Assembly: GCF_029212375.1 (NCBI RefSeq)
Contig: NZ_JARGNU010000001.1
Span: 186,001 to 250,000 of the forward strand
Origin: Zhongshania sp.
GTDB lineage: Bacteria > Pseudomonadota > Gammaproteobacteria > Pseudomonadales > Spongiibacteraceae
DNA: 64,000 nucleotides
Reading direction: 5' to 3'
In this document: piece after piece, positions 51,894-62,389 of the stretch
Numbering within the stretch: the stretch's first letter is position 1
How the letters are laid out: each line of letters begins with the position of its first letter
Notes under the pieces: generated by a model
Seen by the model: only the letters and a program-made list of their open reading frames with translations
Databases searched by the model: none
Told to the model about the DNA's origin: nothing
Translations under genes and position numbers: made by a program

Positions 51894-54731
51894 GTGAGAT
51901 ATTTGAAATCGGCATTTTTGCTTGTCCTCGTATTTCAGTTTTCAGCCTGCACGTGGTTAGACAGCGCAAAGGAGCCGGTAGTTGTTGCCAAGCCGCTCAG
52001 CGATCAACGTGAGTATCGCTACACGGAATTGCCGAACGGCCTCAAAGTTTTATTAATTTCAGATGCTGGCGCCGACAAAGCAGCGGCTTCGCTCGATGTG
52101 AATGTTGGCAGCCGTCAAGATCCCGAAAATTATCAAGGTCTCGCCCATTTTCTTGAGCACATGCTGTTTCTTGGTACCGAGAAATACCCAGATGCCGGCG
52201 CATACCAAGCCTTTATCACCGCGCACGGCGGTAGCCATAATGCGTTTACCAGCTTTGAAGACACCAATTATTTTTTCGACATTAGCGCCGATTCACTGGA
52301 ACCTGCGCTAGATCAATTTGCACAGTTCTTTGTGGGGCCGCTGTTTAACGCCGAGTATGTGGGGCGGGAAGTGAAGGCGGTTAATTCTGAGTACCGCGCG
52401 CGCATTAAAGATGATCGCCGTCGAGAACTGGCCGTGATTAAGTCGCAGGTTAATCCCGCGCATCCCTTTGCCAAATTTTCGGTGGGCAATTTACAAACCT
52501 TACACAGCAATGATGAGCAGGCTCTGCGCGAGCAGCTGTTGGCTTTTTACCAGAAAAACTACTCTGCCAATATCATGAGCTTAACGGTAATAGGTAGGGA
52601 GTCTCTGGACGAGCTTGAGGCGATGGTGTTGCCGAAGTTTGCCGCGGTGCAAAATCAGCAGCGTGAACTTAAGCCGATTACCGCCCCCTTATTTAAAACT
52701 GGTGATTTACCGCGGTGGATTAATGTTGAGCCGGTGCAGAACCGCCGTGCGCTTTCGGTTAATTTTCCGGTGGCAGATGCCGAGTCTCACTGGCGTAGTA
52801 AGCCGTTAAATTATATTGGCAATATCCTTGGTCACGAAGGTGAGGGCAGTTTGCTGTCGCTACTCAAAGCCAAGGGCTGGGCCGACAGTTTAAGCGCCGG
52901 CGAGAGTTTGAATTACCAAGGCGGCGCGATGTTTGGTATTGAAGTGGCGCTAACTGAGGCCGGTTTAAACCATACTGACGAAATTGTGGCGCTGATTTAT
53001 CAGAACATTGCCCAGTTGCGGGAGGGCGGTGTTGAGCGCTGGCGGTTTGCTGAGCAGGCGGGACTGGCAATTCAAGGTTTTATGTTCCGCGCCCAACCAG
53101 CGCCAATCAATGATGTTGTGCAATTGTCGATGGCTCTGCAAAAATACCCTGCGGCAGAAGTGATGCGCGCGCCATTTTTGATGGACGATTACGAACCTAA
53201 ATTACTGGCGAAATTTTTAGCGGCGATGAAACCAGAAAACAGTTTTATCACTTTGGTGGCGCCTGGCGTAAAAACGAATATTGAAATTCCTCGCTATCAA
53301 GTAGCGTATGGGCTGCGGACGGTGACAACGGACGAACTCGCTGCCTTGAATGCAGAGGCTTCTGGTGCCTTGAGCCTGCCGGTTAAAAACAAATTTGTGG
53401 CCTCGGATTTTAGTTTAAAGACAGGTAAAGGTAGTAATAAACCGGTGCAGATAGCCGATGCGCCGCTTGAATTGTGGTTGAACACCGATGATGTCTTTGA
53501 ATTACCTAAGGGCCGTTTATATCTATTATTGTCTTCTGCAGAGGCCAGTAGCGATGTTGCGGCTTTGGCGAAGACGGAAATGTGGCTGCGTATGGTTAAA
53601 GATCAGCTCAATGAGCTGACGTATCCCGCCCAACTTGCCGGTTTGGATTTTGATATTGGTGTGGATTGGCGCGGGATTGAAATTAGCATTGGCGGCTTTA
53701 ATCAGAAGCAAGGCGAATTGCTTGAGCAAATTTTACATGCGCTTAAACAGCCGGTATGGCAAGAGAGCCGTTTTGCGCGCCTACACGCGCAGCGTTTGCG
53801 GCAGTTTGAAAATGCCTCAAGGCAATCGCCCTACCAACAATTAATTGGTGAGTTGCCGCGGCTGTTAAATCGCCAAACCCCGAGTTTAACCGCCCATGAA
53901 GCGGCTACTCGCAATTTGACCATGCCAGCGGTAGCCGCACATGTTACTGAAGTGCTGAAGTCGGTGCAGCTGCGAATGTTGCTCGACGGTAACTTCGATC
54001 GGCAAGAAGCCTTAGATCTTGCGGCAGTGGCAAATAAGGTCTTAGTCCAAAGCCAGCAGGGCCAAGCACCGTTGCAGTATATTAGCCATTTGCCGGTGGC
54101 GACCTCCCTGCGTGAATTACCCGCCGAACACGATGACAGTGCCGCGTTATTGTATTTGCAAAGCGCGCAAACGGGTAAGCAGGCACGGGTGGCGATGGGC
54201 TTAACAGCGCAGATACTCAGCGCCGATTTTTACCATCAGCTGCGCACCCGCAAGCAGTTAGGTTACGTGGTGAGCGCCAGCGTATACCCTCAGCGCGAGG
54301 TGGGTGGTTTAATGTTTCTAGTGCAGTCGTCGGTGGTGGATTCTGCTACCTTGCAAAAAGAGATAAACAATTACTTGAAAGAGTGGCTGCAAGCGGGCGT
54401 TGATCAAGCCACTTTTGAACAGCATAAAGCAGGACTAATTAAGCGCTTGGGTGAGCAGCCTGAAAATCTTTGGGAGTCGGCGGGGCGTCACTGGCAGGAT
54501 TTGCTAGAAAACTACCTCGGTTTTAACAGTCGAGACTTGCTGGTTGCGGCATTGACGGACTTAAGTTATAGCGATTGGTTGGCGGCGGTGAAGCGTGACT
54601 TAGCGCCAAGCTCCCAGCGCGGTCTGCTAATTTATGCGGCGGGAAAATGGCCAGCAGCGCGTCCACAGGGTGACGTAATTGATAATGGCGAGCAGTTTAA
54701 GGCCGAATTGCCTGCCTATTCGTTTAAATAA
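51894..54731 (+). CDS. M16 family (pitrilysin-like) lipoprotein peptidase
   Basis: This 945-residue protease has a lipoprotein signal ending FQFSAC and the inverted zinc motif HFLEH (85-89) of family M16, within HFLEHMLFLGTEKYP. Further M16 domains lack that motif, as is usual for pitrilysin/insulinase enzymes, which fold into a chamber and cut peptides. The lipid anchor places it at the outer or inner membrane facing the periplasm. The start is GTG 51894, behind AAGGAAG. It may share a transcript with perM (45 bases apart). Confidence 0.93.
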   Translation: MRYLKSAFLLVLVFQFSACTWLDSAKEPVVVAKPLSDQREYRYTELPNGLKVLLISDAGADKAAASLDVNVGSRQDPENYQGLAHFLEHMLFLGTEKYPDAGAYQAFITAHGGSHNAFTSFEDTNYFFDISADSLEPALDQFAQFFVGPLFNAEYVGREVKAVNSEYRARIKDDRRRELAVIKSQVNPAHPFAKFSVGNLQTLHSNDEQALREQLLAFYQKNYSANIMSLTVIGRESLDELEAMVLPKFAAVQNQQRELKPITAPLFKTGDLPRWINVEPVQNRRALSVNFPVADAESHWRSKPLNYIGNILGHEGEGSLLSLLKAKGWADSLSAGESLNYQGGAMFGIEVALTEAGLNHTDEIVALIYQNIAQLREGGVERWRFAEQAGLAIQGFMFRAQPAPINDVVQLSMALQKYPAAEVMRAPFLMDDYEPKLLAKFLAAMKPENSFITLVAPGVKTNIEIPRYQVAYGLRTVTTDELAALNAEASGALSLPVKNKFVASDFSLKTGKGSNKPVQIADAPLELWLNTDDVFELPKGRLYLLLSSAEASSDVAALAKTEMWLRMVKDQLNELTYPAQLAGLDFDIGVDWRGIEISIGGFNQKQGELLEQILHALKQPVWQESRFARLHAQRLRQFENASRQSPYQQLIGELPRLLNRQTPSLTAHEAATRNLTMPAVAAHVTEVLKSVQLRMLLDGNFDRQEALDLAAVANKVLVQSQQGQAPLQYISHLPVATSLRELPAEHDDSAALLYLQSAQTGKQARVAMGLTAQILSADFYHQLRTRKQLGYVVSASVYPQREVGGLMFLVQSSVVDSATLQKEINNYLKEWLQAGVDQATFEQHKAGLIKRLGEQPENLWESAGRHWQDLLENYLGFNSRDLLVAALTDLSYSDWLAAVKRDLAPSSQRGLLIYAAGKWPAARPQGDVIDNGEQFKAELPAYSFK

Positions 54732-55097
54732 AGGATGCGATCAAAGCAATGTATTATCAAGGCTGGGTATGTCATTGTTTTTGATGGTTTCGTCATAAAT
54801 TATTCATATAATAAATAGCAGTATTTTGTTGATTTATGGCTGCGAAACTGCAAAAATCTCATGCCTTAAGCTGCTGTAAACCAGTAGCTTTGGAGAAAAT
54901 AAATCCTATTATTCGGGTATTCGCTGACTCAAAAGGTTGGCGTTTAGCCCAGCCGGGCCAGGTGATAACCGTCACCAACGGGCAGAATTCAAACACCTCG
55001 AGCTGATCGCTCGGCGGTGCGCCAGTTGTAAACGGAACACTCCCAAGCTTGATGCTTGCTGGTCTGGACAGCCCACTGTTACTGCTAAGGACTGTGT
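54732..55097 (+). promoter_or_regulatory. aceE upstream region
   Basis: This 366-base stretch holds no gene. TATAAT (54807-54812) is a candidate -10 without a good -35. AAGCTGCTG (54868-54876) and CAGTAGCTT (54882-54890) form an eight-of-nine-pair hairpin, and GGTGA/TCACC pairs near 54960-54976, so the long leader may be structured. I see no PdhR-type operator (AATTGGT-N3-ACCAATT). AAGGA near 55088 is the ribosome site of aceE. Confidence 0.4.
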
Positions 55098-57761
55098 ATG
55101 TACCAAGACCAAGATTTGCGCGAAGACCTAGATCCCCAAGAAACCCAAGAGTGGCTCGAAGCCCTCGATGGCGTATTAAAAAACGGTGGCCGTGCCCGCA
55201 CCGCATTTTTAATGAAACGCTTGGCTAAGCATGCCACACGTGCAGGGACTCAGTTACCCTCGGCAATTACTACTTCGTTTCGCAATACTATTGAGCCTAG
55301 CGATGAACGGCGCATGCCTGGCGACTTATTTATGGAGCGTAAAATCCGCTCGATGATTCGCTGGAATGCCTTGGCAATGGTGATGCGTGCCAACGACAAT
55401 AATGAAGGCTTGGGTGGTCATATCTCCAGCTTCTCGTCGTCGGCGACCCTCTACGACGTGGGTTTTAACTATTTCTTTCGCGGCGGTGAAAAGGCCGATC
55501 TAATCTACTACCAGGGCCACAGCTCGCCGGGTATGTATGCGCGTTCTTATCTTGAAGGGCGAATCGATGAAACCCAGCTCGATAACTTCCGTCGCGAAGT
55601 TGATGGCGGCGGCCTGTCGTCTTACCCCCACCCGTGGCTGATGCCAGATTACTGGCAGTTTCCCACGGTGAGTATGGGTCTAGGTCCTATACAAGCAATT
55701 TATCAAGCTCACGTAATGAAGTATCAGCACAGCCGCGGTCTGGTTGATCACGGCGACCGCAAAGTGTGGTGTTTTATGGGTGACGGCGAGAGTGACGAGC
55801 CGGAATCCTTGGGTTCGATTGCTTTGGCGGGCCGCGAAGGTCTCGATAATCTGGTGTTTGTGGTGAACTGTAATTTGCAGCGCCTCGACGGCCCAGTGCG
55901 GGGCAATGGCAAGATTATTCAAGAGTTAGAGGGCGTATTCCGCGGTGCCGGCTGGAATGTGGTTAAGGTTATATGGGGCCGCCACTGGGATAAATTGCTG
56001 GAAAAAGACAAGACCGGTTTATTGCGCTTGCGCATGAACGAGGTGGTTGACGGCGAGTTGCAAAACTATAAAGCCAATGGCGGGGCGTATACCCGCGAGC
56101 ATTTCTTTGGCAAATACCCCGAGTTGCTTGAGTTAGTTAAAGACCTGTCTGACGACGATATTATGTATCTCAATCGCGGCGGTCACGATCCCTATAAAGT
56201 TTATGCAGCTTACGCTAAAGCAATGGAAACCAAGGGTCGGCCGACCGTGGTCTTGGCAATGACCGTAAAAGGTTATGGCTTGGGCGAGGGCGGCGAAGCT
56301 CAGAACGAAGCTCACTCGGTGAAAAAGCTCGATTTAGAAGAGTTGAAAAAATTCCGCGATCGCTTTGGTGTGCCAATCAGTGACGAGGATTTGAAATCGG
56401 TTCCCTATTACCGGCCCGCCGAAGATAGCCCAGAGATGGTCTATATGCGCAAGCGTCGAGAAAAACTCGGCGGCTTCCTGCCCGCACGTCAGGCTGATTT
56501 TGAAGCCTTGAAAATTCCAGAGCTAGACAGCTTTAGCGCTCAGCTTAAAACCACCGGTAAACGTGAAATTTCCTCGACTATGGCATTTGTACGAATGCTG
56601 TCGAGCTTAGTGAAAGACAAAGACATTGGTTCGCGCATTGTGCCGATTGTGCCCGATGAAGCGCGCACCTTTGGTATGGAAGGCATGTTCCGCCAGCTCG
56701 GGATCTACTCCTCTCAGGGGCAGCGTTACACCCCCCACGATTCTGACCAGATCATGTACTACAAAGAAGATAAACAGGGTCAGATTCTGGAAGAGGGTAT
56801 TACCGAAGCGGGGGCCTTCTCAGCGTGGTTGGCGGCGGCGACGTCGTATAGCAATCATCACTACCCGATGATTCCATTTTATATTTTTTACTCCATGTTT
56901 GGTTTTCAGCGGATTATGGATTTGGCTTGGGCGGCGGGCGACTCCCAAGCGCGGGGCTTCTTGCTGGGTGCAACCGCTGGTCGCACTACCTTGAATGGCG
57001 AAGGTCTGCAGCATCAAGATGGCCACAGTCATTTGATGGCGAATATGATACCCAACTGCGTGTCGTATGACCCAACCTACTCCCACGAACTGGCGGTGAT
57101 TATTCAAGACGGTATGCGCCGCATGTATCAAGACAAAGAAAACGTCTTTTACTATGTAACGGTAATGAATGAAAATTACGCTCATCCAGATATGCCAGAA
57201 GGCAGCGCCGACGGCATTATTAAAGGTCTGTATTGCCTTGCGCCAAGCGCTGTTAAAAAGCCAAAGCTAAAAGTTCAACTAATGGGCAGCGGTACCATTT
57301 TGCGTGAAGTAGAAGCCGCAGCAGCAATCCTCAAGGCCGACTATAAGGTCGAGGCCGATGTGTGGAGTGCGACCAGTATTAATTTGCTGCGCCGCGATGG
57401 CTTGGATTGCGAGCGCTGGAATATGCTACACCCAGAGAGTGATGCTCGGGTGCCCTATGTTACTGAGCAGCTGCGGGGTCAGCAGGGGCCAGTTATTTGC
57501 GCCACCGACTATATTAAATCTTATGGCGAACAATTGCGGCCTTATATTGAGTCGCGCTATGTGGTTTTGGGTACCGACGGTTACGGCCGTTCAGATACTC
57601 GCGCCAAACTGCGCGCCCATTTTGAGGTGGACCGTCATTATATTGTGGTGGCTGCGCTTAAAGCCTTGGCAGATGATGGCTTGATTGCATTAAGTGTTGT
57701 TAGCAAGGCCATTAAGGCCTTTGGTATCGACACTGAAAAAGCTAACCCACTGCATCGCTAA
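55098..57761 (+). CDS. aceE: pyruvate dehydrogenase E1 component (homodimeric)
   Basis: This 887-residue thiamine-diphosphate enzyme decarboxylates pyruvate and acetylates the E2 lipoyl groups; E. coli AceE has the same length. The ThDP/Mg motif is GDGESDEPESLGSIALAGRE to NCNLQRLDGPVRGNG. The C-terminal transketolase-like half has GAFSAWLAAATSYSNHHYPM. It precedes aceF by 21 bases. The E3 gene lpd is not in the window. Confidence 0.97.
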   Translation: MYQDQDLREDLDPQETQEWLEALDGVLKNGGRARTAFLMKRLAKHATRAGTQLPSAITTSFRNTIEPSDERRMPGDLFMERKIRSMIRWNALAMVMRANDNNEGLGGHISSFSSSATLYDVGFNYFFRGGEKADLIYYQGHSSPGMYARSYLEGRIDETQLDNFRREVDGGGLSSYPHPWLMPDYWQFPTVSMGLGPIQAIYQAHVMKYQHSRGLVDHGDRKVWCFMGDGESDEPESLGSIALAGREGLDNLVFVVNCNLQRLDGPVRGNGKIIQELEGVFRGAGWNVVKVIWGRHWDKLLEKDKTGLLRLRMNEVVDGELQNYKANGGAYTREHFFGKYPELLELVKDLSDDDIMYLNRGGHDPYKVYAAYAKAMETKGRPTVVLAMTVKGYGLGEGGEAQNEAHSVKKLDLEELKKFRDRFGVPISDEDLKSVPYYRPAEDSPEMVYMRKRREKLGGFLPARQADFEALKIPELDSFSAQLKTTGKREISSTMAFVRMLSSLVKDKDIGSRIVPIVPDEARTFGMEGMFRQLGIYSSQGQRYTPHDSDQIMYYKEDKQGQILEEGITEAGAFSAWLAAATSYSNHHYPMIPFYIFYSMFGFQRIMDLAWAAGDSQARGFLLGATAGRTTLNGEGLQHQDGHSHLMANMIPNCVSYDPTYSHELAVIIQDGMRRMYQDKENVFYYVTVMNENYAHPDMPEGSADGIIKGLYCLAPSAVKKPKLKVQLMGSGTILREVEAAAAILKADYKVEADVWSATSINLLRRDGLDCERWNMLHPESDARVPYVTEQLRGQQGPVICATDYIKSYGEQLRPYIESRYVVLGTDGYGRSDTRAKLRAHFEVDRHYIVVAALKALADDGLIALSVVSKAIKAFGIDTEKANPLHR

Positions 57762-57782
57762 TTTATAGAGAAGGATTTTTTT

Positions 57783-59417
57783 GTGGCTAAAGAAACGGTA
57801 AAAATTCCTGACCTCGGTGGCGGCAGTGTTGATGTTATTGAGGTGTGTGTGGCGGTCGGCGATGTGGTCGCCAAAGAAGACTCGCTCGTGGTTTTAGAAT
57901 CAGATAAAGCGTCAATGGAGATTCCGTCACCCATGGCGGGCAAGGTTTTAAGCATTAGCCTTAAAGAGGGCGCGACCGTCGAAGCAGGTGACGTTATTCT
58001 TGAACTTGAGGTTGAGGCGGCAAAATCTGAAGCGAAAGAGGAGGCGACTCCCCCTGCGTCAGCCGTCGCTGAAAAAGCAGCGCCAGCACCGGCCCCGCCA
58101 GCTAAGCAGGAAAAAAGTTCGGCACTAGAAATGATTAAAGTGCCAGATGTGGGCAGCAGTGACGGCATTGATGTCATCGAAGTCTGTGTTGCGGTTGGCG
58201 ACGTGATTAGCGAAGGCGACTCATTGGTGGTGTTGGAGTCTGATAAGGCTTCTATGGAAGTGCCGTCGCCGTTTAGCGGCAAGATCACCAAAGTTGTCAT
58301 GAAGGTGGGTGACAGCGCTAAGTTGGGCGCGGAGATCGCTGAAATTGAGCGGGAAGTTGCGGCTGCTGCCGATGTAAACGAAGCCAAAGTCGAGACAGAA
58401 GCGCCAGCGCCAGAAATCTCTAAACCGGCGGCTGCAACTGTGTCGCCTACCGCAACTGCGCCGGTGTCAGCGGCGCTGGCTGCGAAGCCTGAACCTACCG
58501 TAATCAGTCATGCCGATGTTTACGCGGGTCCTGCGGTGCGGAAATTGGCTAGGGAGTTTGGTTTAGAACTTGAACAAATGGCGGGCACGGGGCCTAAAGG
58601 CCGAATCCTCAAAGAGGATGTGCAGCAATTTGTTAAAGACTTGGCCAAGTCTAAGGTAAATACTGCGGCCAGCGCTGGTTCAGCATTACCACCGCTACCA
58701 ACGATAGATTTTAGTCAGTTTGGTGAAATCGATACCCAGCCTTTGAGTAAATTACACAAGCTCACTGCCGCGAATATGCATCGCAGCTGGGTGAATTTGC
58801 CCCATGTAACTCAGTTCGACGAAGTGGATATCGGCGAGCTAGAAGATTTCCGCTCTGGTCTAAAACGCGAGGCGGAGCAGCGCGGAGTGAAATTAACGCC
58901 GTTGCCGTTCTTGCTAAAGGCGGCTGCAGTCGCATTGCGCGAGCACCCCAAGTTTAATGCCTCGCTCAGTGCCGACGGAGAAAGTATGGTGTACAAGAAG
59001 TACATTCATATTGGGATTGCCGTTGATACGCCCGCAGGCTTGATGGTGCCGGTAATCCGTGATGTGGATAAAAAATCCCTGTTGGACCTAGCGGCCGAAA
59101 CCGCCGAGTTGGCGCAAAAGGCCAAGGACCGCAAATTGAAACCGGCGGATATGCAAGGTGGCTGCTTTACGATCTCTAGTCTTGGCAGTATTGGCGGCAC
59201 GGGATTTACACCGATTATTAATGCGCCGGAAGTGGCAATTATGGGCGTCTCTAAACTGGCGATAAAACCGGTGTGGAATGGCAGTGAGTTTGAGCCCCGC
59301 AAAATGCTACCGGTGTCTTTATCCTATGATCACCGCGCTATTAATGGCGTTGATGCAGGGCAATTTTTTACCTTTATGGGTGAATTGCTTGCGGATATTC
59401 GACGGCTATTACTGTGA
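57783..59417 (+). CDS. aceF: pyruvate dehydrogenase E2 (dihydrolipoamide acetyltransferase)
   Basis: This 544-residue core enzyme has two lipoyl domains with attachment lysines Lys42 and Lys155 in SDKASME, each followed by an Ala/Pro linker. The E1/E3-binding domain is at about 247-285 (AGPAVRKLAREFGLEL), and the acyltransferase domain ends with the active-site DHRAINGVDAG. The Asn after His replaces the Asp of many E2 enzymes, as in Azotobacter E2p. E. coli has three lipoyl domains; two are usual in Pseudomonas. The start is GTG 57783. Confidence 0.96.
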   Translation: MAKETVKIPDLGGGSVDVIEVCVAVGDVVAKEDSLVVLESDKASMEIPSPMAGKVLSISLKEGATVEAGDVILELEVEAAKSEAKEEATPPASAVAEKAAPAPAPPAKQEKSSALEMIKVPDVGSSDGIDVIEVCVAVGDVISEGDSLVVLESDKASMEVPSPFSGKITKVVMKVGDSAKLGAEIAEIEREVAAAADVNEAKVETEAPAPEISKPAAATVSPTATAPVSAALAAKPEPTVISHADVYAGPAVRKLAREFGLELEQMAGTGPKGRILKEDVQQFVKDLAKSKVNTAASAGSALPPLPTIDFSQFGEIDTQPLSKLHKLTAANMHRSWVNLPHVTQFDEVDIGELEDFRSGLKREAEQRGVKLTPLPFLLKAAAVALREHPKFNASLSADGESMVYKKYIHIGIAVDTPAGLMVPVIRDVDKKSLLDLAAETAELAQKAKDRKLKPADMQGGCFTISSLGSIGGTGFTPIINAPEVAIMGVSKLAIKPVWNGSEFEPRKMLPVSLSYDHRAINGVDAGQFFTFMGELLADIRRLLL

Positions 59418-59460
59418 GGCCGTGATAATAGTTTTGCTTTTTAGTGGCAAAGTTTTTAAA

Positions 59461-59493
59461 ACCTTCTTCACTATAGTGAAGAAGGTTTTTTTT
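59461..59493 (+). terminator. terminator of aceEF
   Basis: ACCTTCTTCACTA (59461-59473) and TAGTGAAGAAGGT (59474-59486) form a perfect 26-base palindrome, extended by A's before and an eight-T run (59486-59493) after. It is a strong intrinsic terminator 44 bases after aceF. Confidence 0.92.
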
Positions 59494-59751
59494 GGCCAAA
59501 TGATTTGATTGACTTGATTCGGGCCGCAGAAAGGGGCTAAGTCAATGCGTGTGGACGTGATTATAAATGAGCCTCCCTATTGTTGTGCGACTTGGCTTAG
59601 CTATTGCTAGTCACTATGTAAGTAAATGGGGCAAGTCTATGACTTATCGTGGTTTTTGCTCCTTGGTGTGGCCTTGTAAGACTAGGGAGTGCACCATTAT
59701 GGCGCTCTCCCAGTTGGGCCATGTGTTTACAATGCTTTGGATACGATGCGA
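59494..59751. other. intergenic region before the ATP-grasp cluster
   Basis: No reliable gene is seen. A 62-codon frame at 59567-59755 has no recognisable content. I find no confident promoter or Shine-Dalgarno site for the next gene. CAAGTCTATGACTTATCG and ACTTGGCTTAG contain no clear operator. Confidence 0.35.
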
Positions 59752-61239
59752 ATGAGAGATAAGAAACACGAAGAATCTGACGGAATAGATTGGGATCGTT
59801 ATCCATCAGGTGATTTTTTTGACGAAATGATTACCGACAAGGGCAAGGCCCGTCCCGCAAGTCGGAAAATAGTTAAACACCTCGGTGAATTTAGCCGCGA
59901 AGAATTGGAAAGTCGGCGGGTTGCTGCCGAGCGCACTGTTCGCGATATGGGCGTGAGCTTCACGGTGTATTCTGATGGTGAAAATATCGATAGGACGTGG
60001 CCCTTTGATTTAATTCCTCGTGTTATTAGCGCAAAAGAGTGGGAGCACACCGCTAGTGGCCTTAAGCAGCGGGTTAAAGCCCTCAATATGTTTATTAACG
60101 ATGTGTACCACAAACAGCAAATTTTTAAAGATGGCGTGTTGCCCGCGTACCTGATTAAAGATTCTAAAAACTTCCGGCCAGAGTGTGTTGGTATCAACCC
60201 GCCAAAAGGGGTTTGGGCGCATATCTGCGGTTGTGACCTTGTGCGCGATTCAGACGGTAAATTTTATGTGTTAGAAGATAACCTGCGGGTGCCCTCTGGG
60301 GTGGCGTATATGTTGGAAAATCGCGAAGTCAGCAAGCGGGTTTTGCCGGAGTTTTTTGAGAATAATAATATTCTGCCGGTCGATGATTACTCAACTAAAC
60401 TCTTTAATATGCTGGCGTCGGTATCGCCGCGGCGAGTACGCCAGCCAGAAATTGTCATACTTACCCCAGGCATTTATAACTCGGCTTATTTTGAACACGC
60501 TTATTTAGCCCAGCAGCTCGGGATTGAACTGGTCGAGGGCAGTGATTTATTTGTGGACGATGACGACTGCGTGTACATGAAGTCGATTTCGGGCCTTGAG
60601 CGGGTCGATGTAATCTACCGTCGTATTGACGATTTGTTCTTGGATCCAGAAGCCTTTCTGCCCGATTCTATTTTGGGTGTGCCTGGCTTAATGCGCGCGT
60701 GGCGGGCGGGCAATGTGGCGCTGGTAAATGCCCCAGGTGCAGGAGTGGCAGACGATAAAGTGGTCTACGCCTATGTACCTAAGATGATTGAATATTATTT
60801 GGGGGAGGAGGCAATTTTACCCAATGTGGAAACCTATCTTTGCGACGACCCCGAACAACTGAAATATGTGCTGGCCAATATAGAGAAATTAGTGGTTAAG
60901 CCCGCCAATGAATCGGGTGGCTACGGCATGATGGTGGGCCCACACGCCACCAAAAAAGACCACGAGGAGTTCCGGAAATTGGTGGTAGAGAATCCGCGCA
61001 ATTACATTGCTCAGCCGACATTAAAACTATCGACGGCGCCAGTTCTTACCGGTCCTGGCGAGGCTGAACCGCGCCATCTCGATTTGCGGCCCTTTGTATT
61101 ACAAGGTAAAGACTTGGATGTGACCACGGGCGGCCTTACGCGAGTGGCGCTGGTGAAAGGCTCGTTGGTGGTGAATTCCTCGCAGGGCGGTGGCAGTAAA
61201 GACACTTGGATTGTGGCTGAGGGGAGGGCTAAATCATGA
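59752..61239 (+). CDS. circularly permuted ATP-grasp protein (DUF404/DUF407)
   Basis: This 495-residue protein belongs to the circularly permuted ATP-grasp type 2 family: GVWAHICGCDLVRDSDGKFYVLEDNLRVPSG, VDVIYRRIDD and VVKPANESGGYGMMVG are family blocks. Such enzymes are predicted amidoligases that form peptide or isopeptide bonds; the product is unknown. I use ATG 59752; ATG 59746 is equally possible, and neither has a strong ribosome site. It overlaps the alpha-E gene by four bases (ATGA). Confidence 0.88.
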   Translation: MRDKKHEESDGIDWDRYPSGDFFDEMITDKGKARPASRKIVKHLGEFSREELESRRVAAERTVRDMGVSFTVYSDGENIDRTWPFDLIPRVISAKEWEHTASGLKQRVKALNMFINDVYHKQQIFKDGVLPAYLIKDSKNFRPECVGINPPKGVWAHICGCDLVRDSDGKFYVLEDNLRVPSGVAYMLENREVSKRVLPEFFENNNILPVDDYSTKLFNMLASVSPRRVRQPEIVILTPGIYNSAYFEHAYLAQQLGIELVEGSDLFVDDDDCVYMKSISGLERVDVIYRRIDDLFLDPEAFLPDSILGVPGLMRAWRAGNVALVNAPGAGVADDKVVYAYVPKMIEYYLGEEAILPNVETYLCDDPEQLKYVLANIEKLVVKPANESGGYGMMVGPHATKKDHEEFRKLVVENPRNYIAQPTLKLSTAPVLTGPGEAEPRHLDLRPFVLQGKDLDVTTGGLTRVALVKGSLVVNSSQGGGSKDTWIVAEGRAKS

Positions 61240-62168
61240 TGTTGTCGCGAGTTGCAGAGCGTGTGTATTGGTTTGGCCGCTATCTTGAACGGGTGGAAAG
61301 TATGGCCCGACTAATTCAGGTTTATACTGGTTTGCTCTTTGATTTACCTAGAGATACTGGCATCAGCTGGCATAACCTTGTTATTGCTAGTGGCAGTCAC
61401 GCCGAATATAACCGCCGCTTTACGGTACAAGACGAAAAGCGTGTAGTGAAATTCTTACTGGAAGACCTCAGTAATCCGAGTTCGCTGGCGTCGTCGTTGC
61501 GCATGGTGCGTGAGAATATTCGCACCACCCGCGACATGCTGCCACCAGAGAGTTGGGAGTTAGTTAACGAGTTTCAAATTTACGTAAATGATCATATGGC
61601 GCAGGGACTTAGTCGGCGTTATCGCCACGAATTTCTTGGAGAAATCGTAAAAACCTGCCAGCAAATTAATGGCCTAATTGCCGATACCATGCGCCGTGAT
61701 GCCGCTTGGCATTTTTTAAATATGGGCCGCAGTTTAGAGCGGGCTGATATGACGATTCGTATTCTTGAAGCCGGCGCTAGTATGTCGAGTGACTTTATTG
61801 AAAGCGACATCAATCACGTGCTTGATGTGGTTTGGGGCAGCGTATTAGGTACCTTGAATGCCACCATGCCCTATCGGCGCACCATGAAAGTAGCGGTAAA
61901 TGGCGATGACGCCGCGCGCTTTTTACTGGAAGATGAGTTGTTTCCGCGCTCAGTTCGATGCGGGCTGCTCAGAATGCGAGATTCGGCCAATTTATTGCCT
62001 AGTAATGAGCTGGTTATTAAAAGTTTAGCGGCTCTGCTAGATACCGTGGCAAAGGGGAGCGACTATACTGACGTGTCGGCGGCGTTTCCAGCATATCTAA
62101 CTGCCTTGGAAAAAAGCTCGATAACTCTGCACTCAGCCATACAGGATACGTGGTTTCAGCCCGCCTAA
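61236..62168 (+). CDS. alpha-E domain protein (DUF403)
   Basis: This 310-residue helical protein begins MLSRVAERVYWFGRYLERVE, the family signature, and has DMLPPESWELVNEFQIYVND and MGRSLERADMTIRILEAG. Alpha-E proteins always travel with the circularly permuted ATP-grasp gene, and often with a transglutaminase-like protease. No enzymatic activity is established. The overlap with the ATP-grasp gene points to a complex. Confidence 0.9.
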   Translation: MMLSRVAERVYWFGRYLERVESMARLIQVYTGLLFDLPRDTGISWHNLVIASGSHAEYNRRFTVQDEKRVVKFLLEDLSNPSSLASSLRMVRENIRTTRDMLPPESWELVNEFQIYVNDHMAQGLSRRYRHEFLGEIVKTCQQINGLIADTMRRDAAWHFLNMGRSLERADMTIRILEAGASMSSDFIESDINHVLDVVWGSVLGTLNATMPYRRTMKVAVNGDDAARFLLEDELFPRSVRCGLLRMRDSANLLPSNELVIKSLAALLDTVAKGSDYTDVSAAFPAYLTALEKSSITLHSAIQDTWFQPA

Positions 62169-62389
62169 TCGAGGTGCGAATAAGTGTATGTCACAGGGCC
62201 GAGTATTTGCTCGGCTTGGGTACATGCGGTAATCTTCCGTCCTCGTGATTTGCTGCTGGTGCCGAAGGGGGTTTATTTTGTGGGTAATTAATGTTGCCAG
62301 CTGGAGAATAAACTCTAAATAGCGCGGTAGCGGTGTTCCCAGCGTTTGGGAAATCCCTTTCATTGACCTTTGTATTTGGCATCGCATCC

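Noticed and set aside
59331-59360. Asn in the AceF active-site motif as a sign of a dead enzyme
   Set aside because: The same Asn occurs in active Azotobacter E2p, so it is a normal variant.
59567-59755. Plus-strand ORF of 62 codons before the ATP-grasp gene
   Set aside because: No Shine-Dalgarno site or known motif, and it runs into the start of the real gene in another frame.
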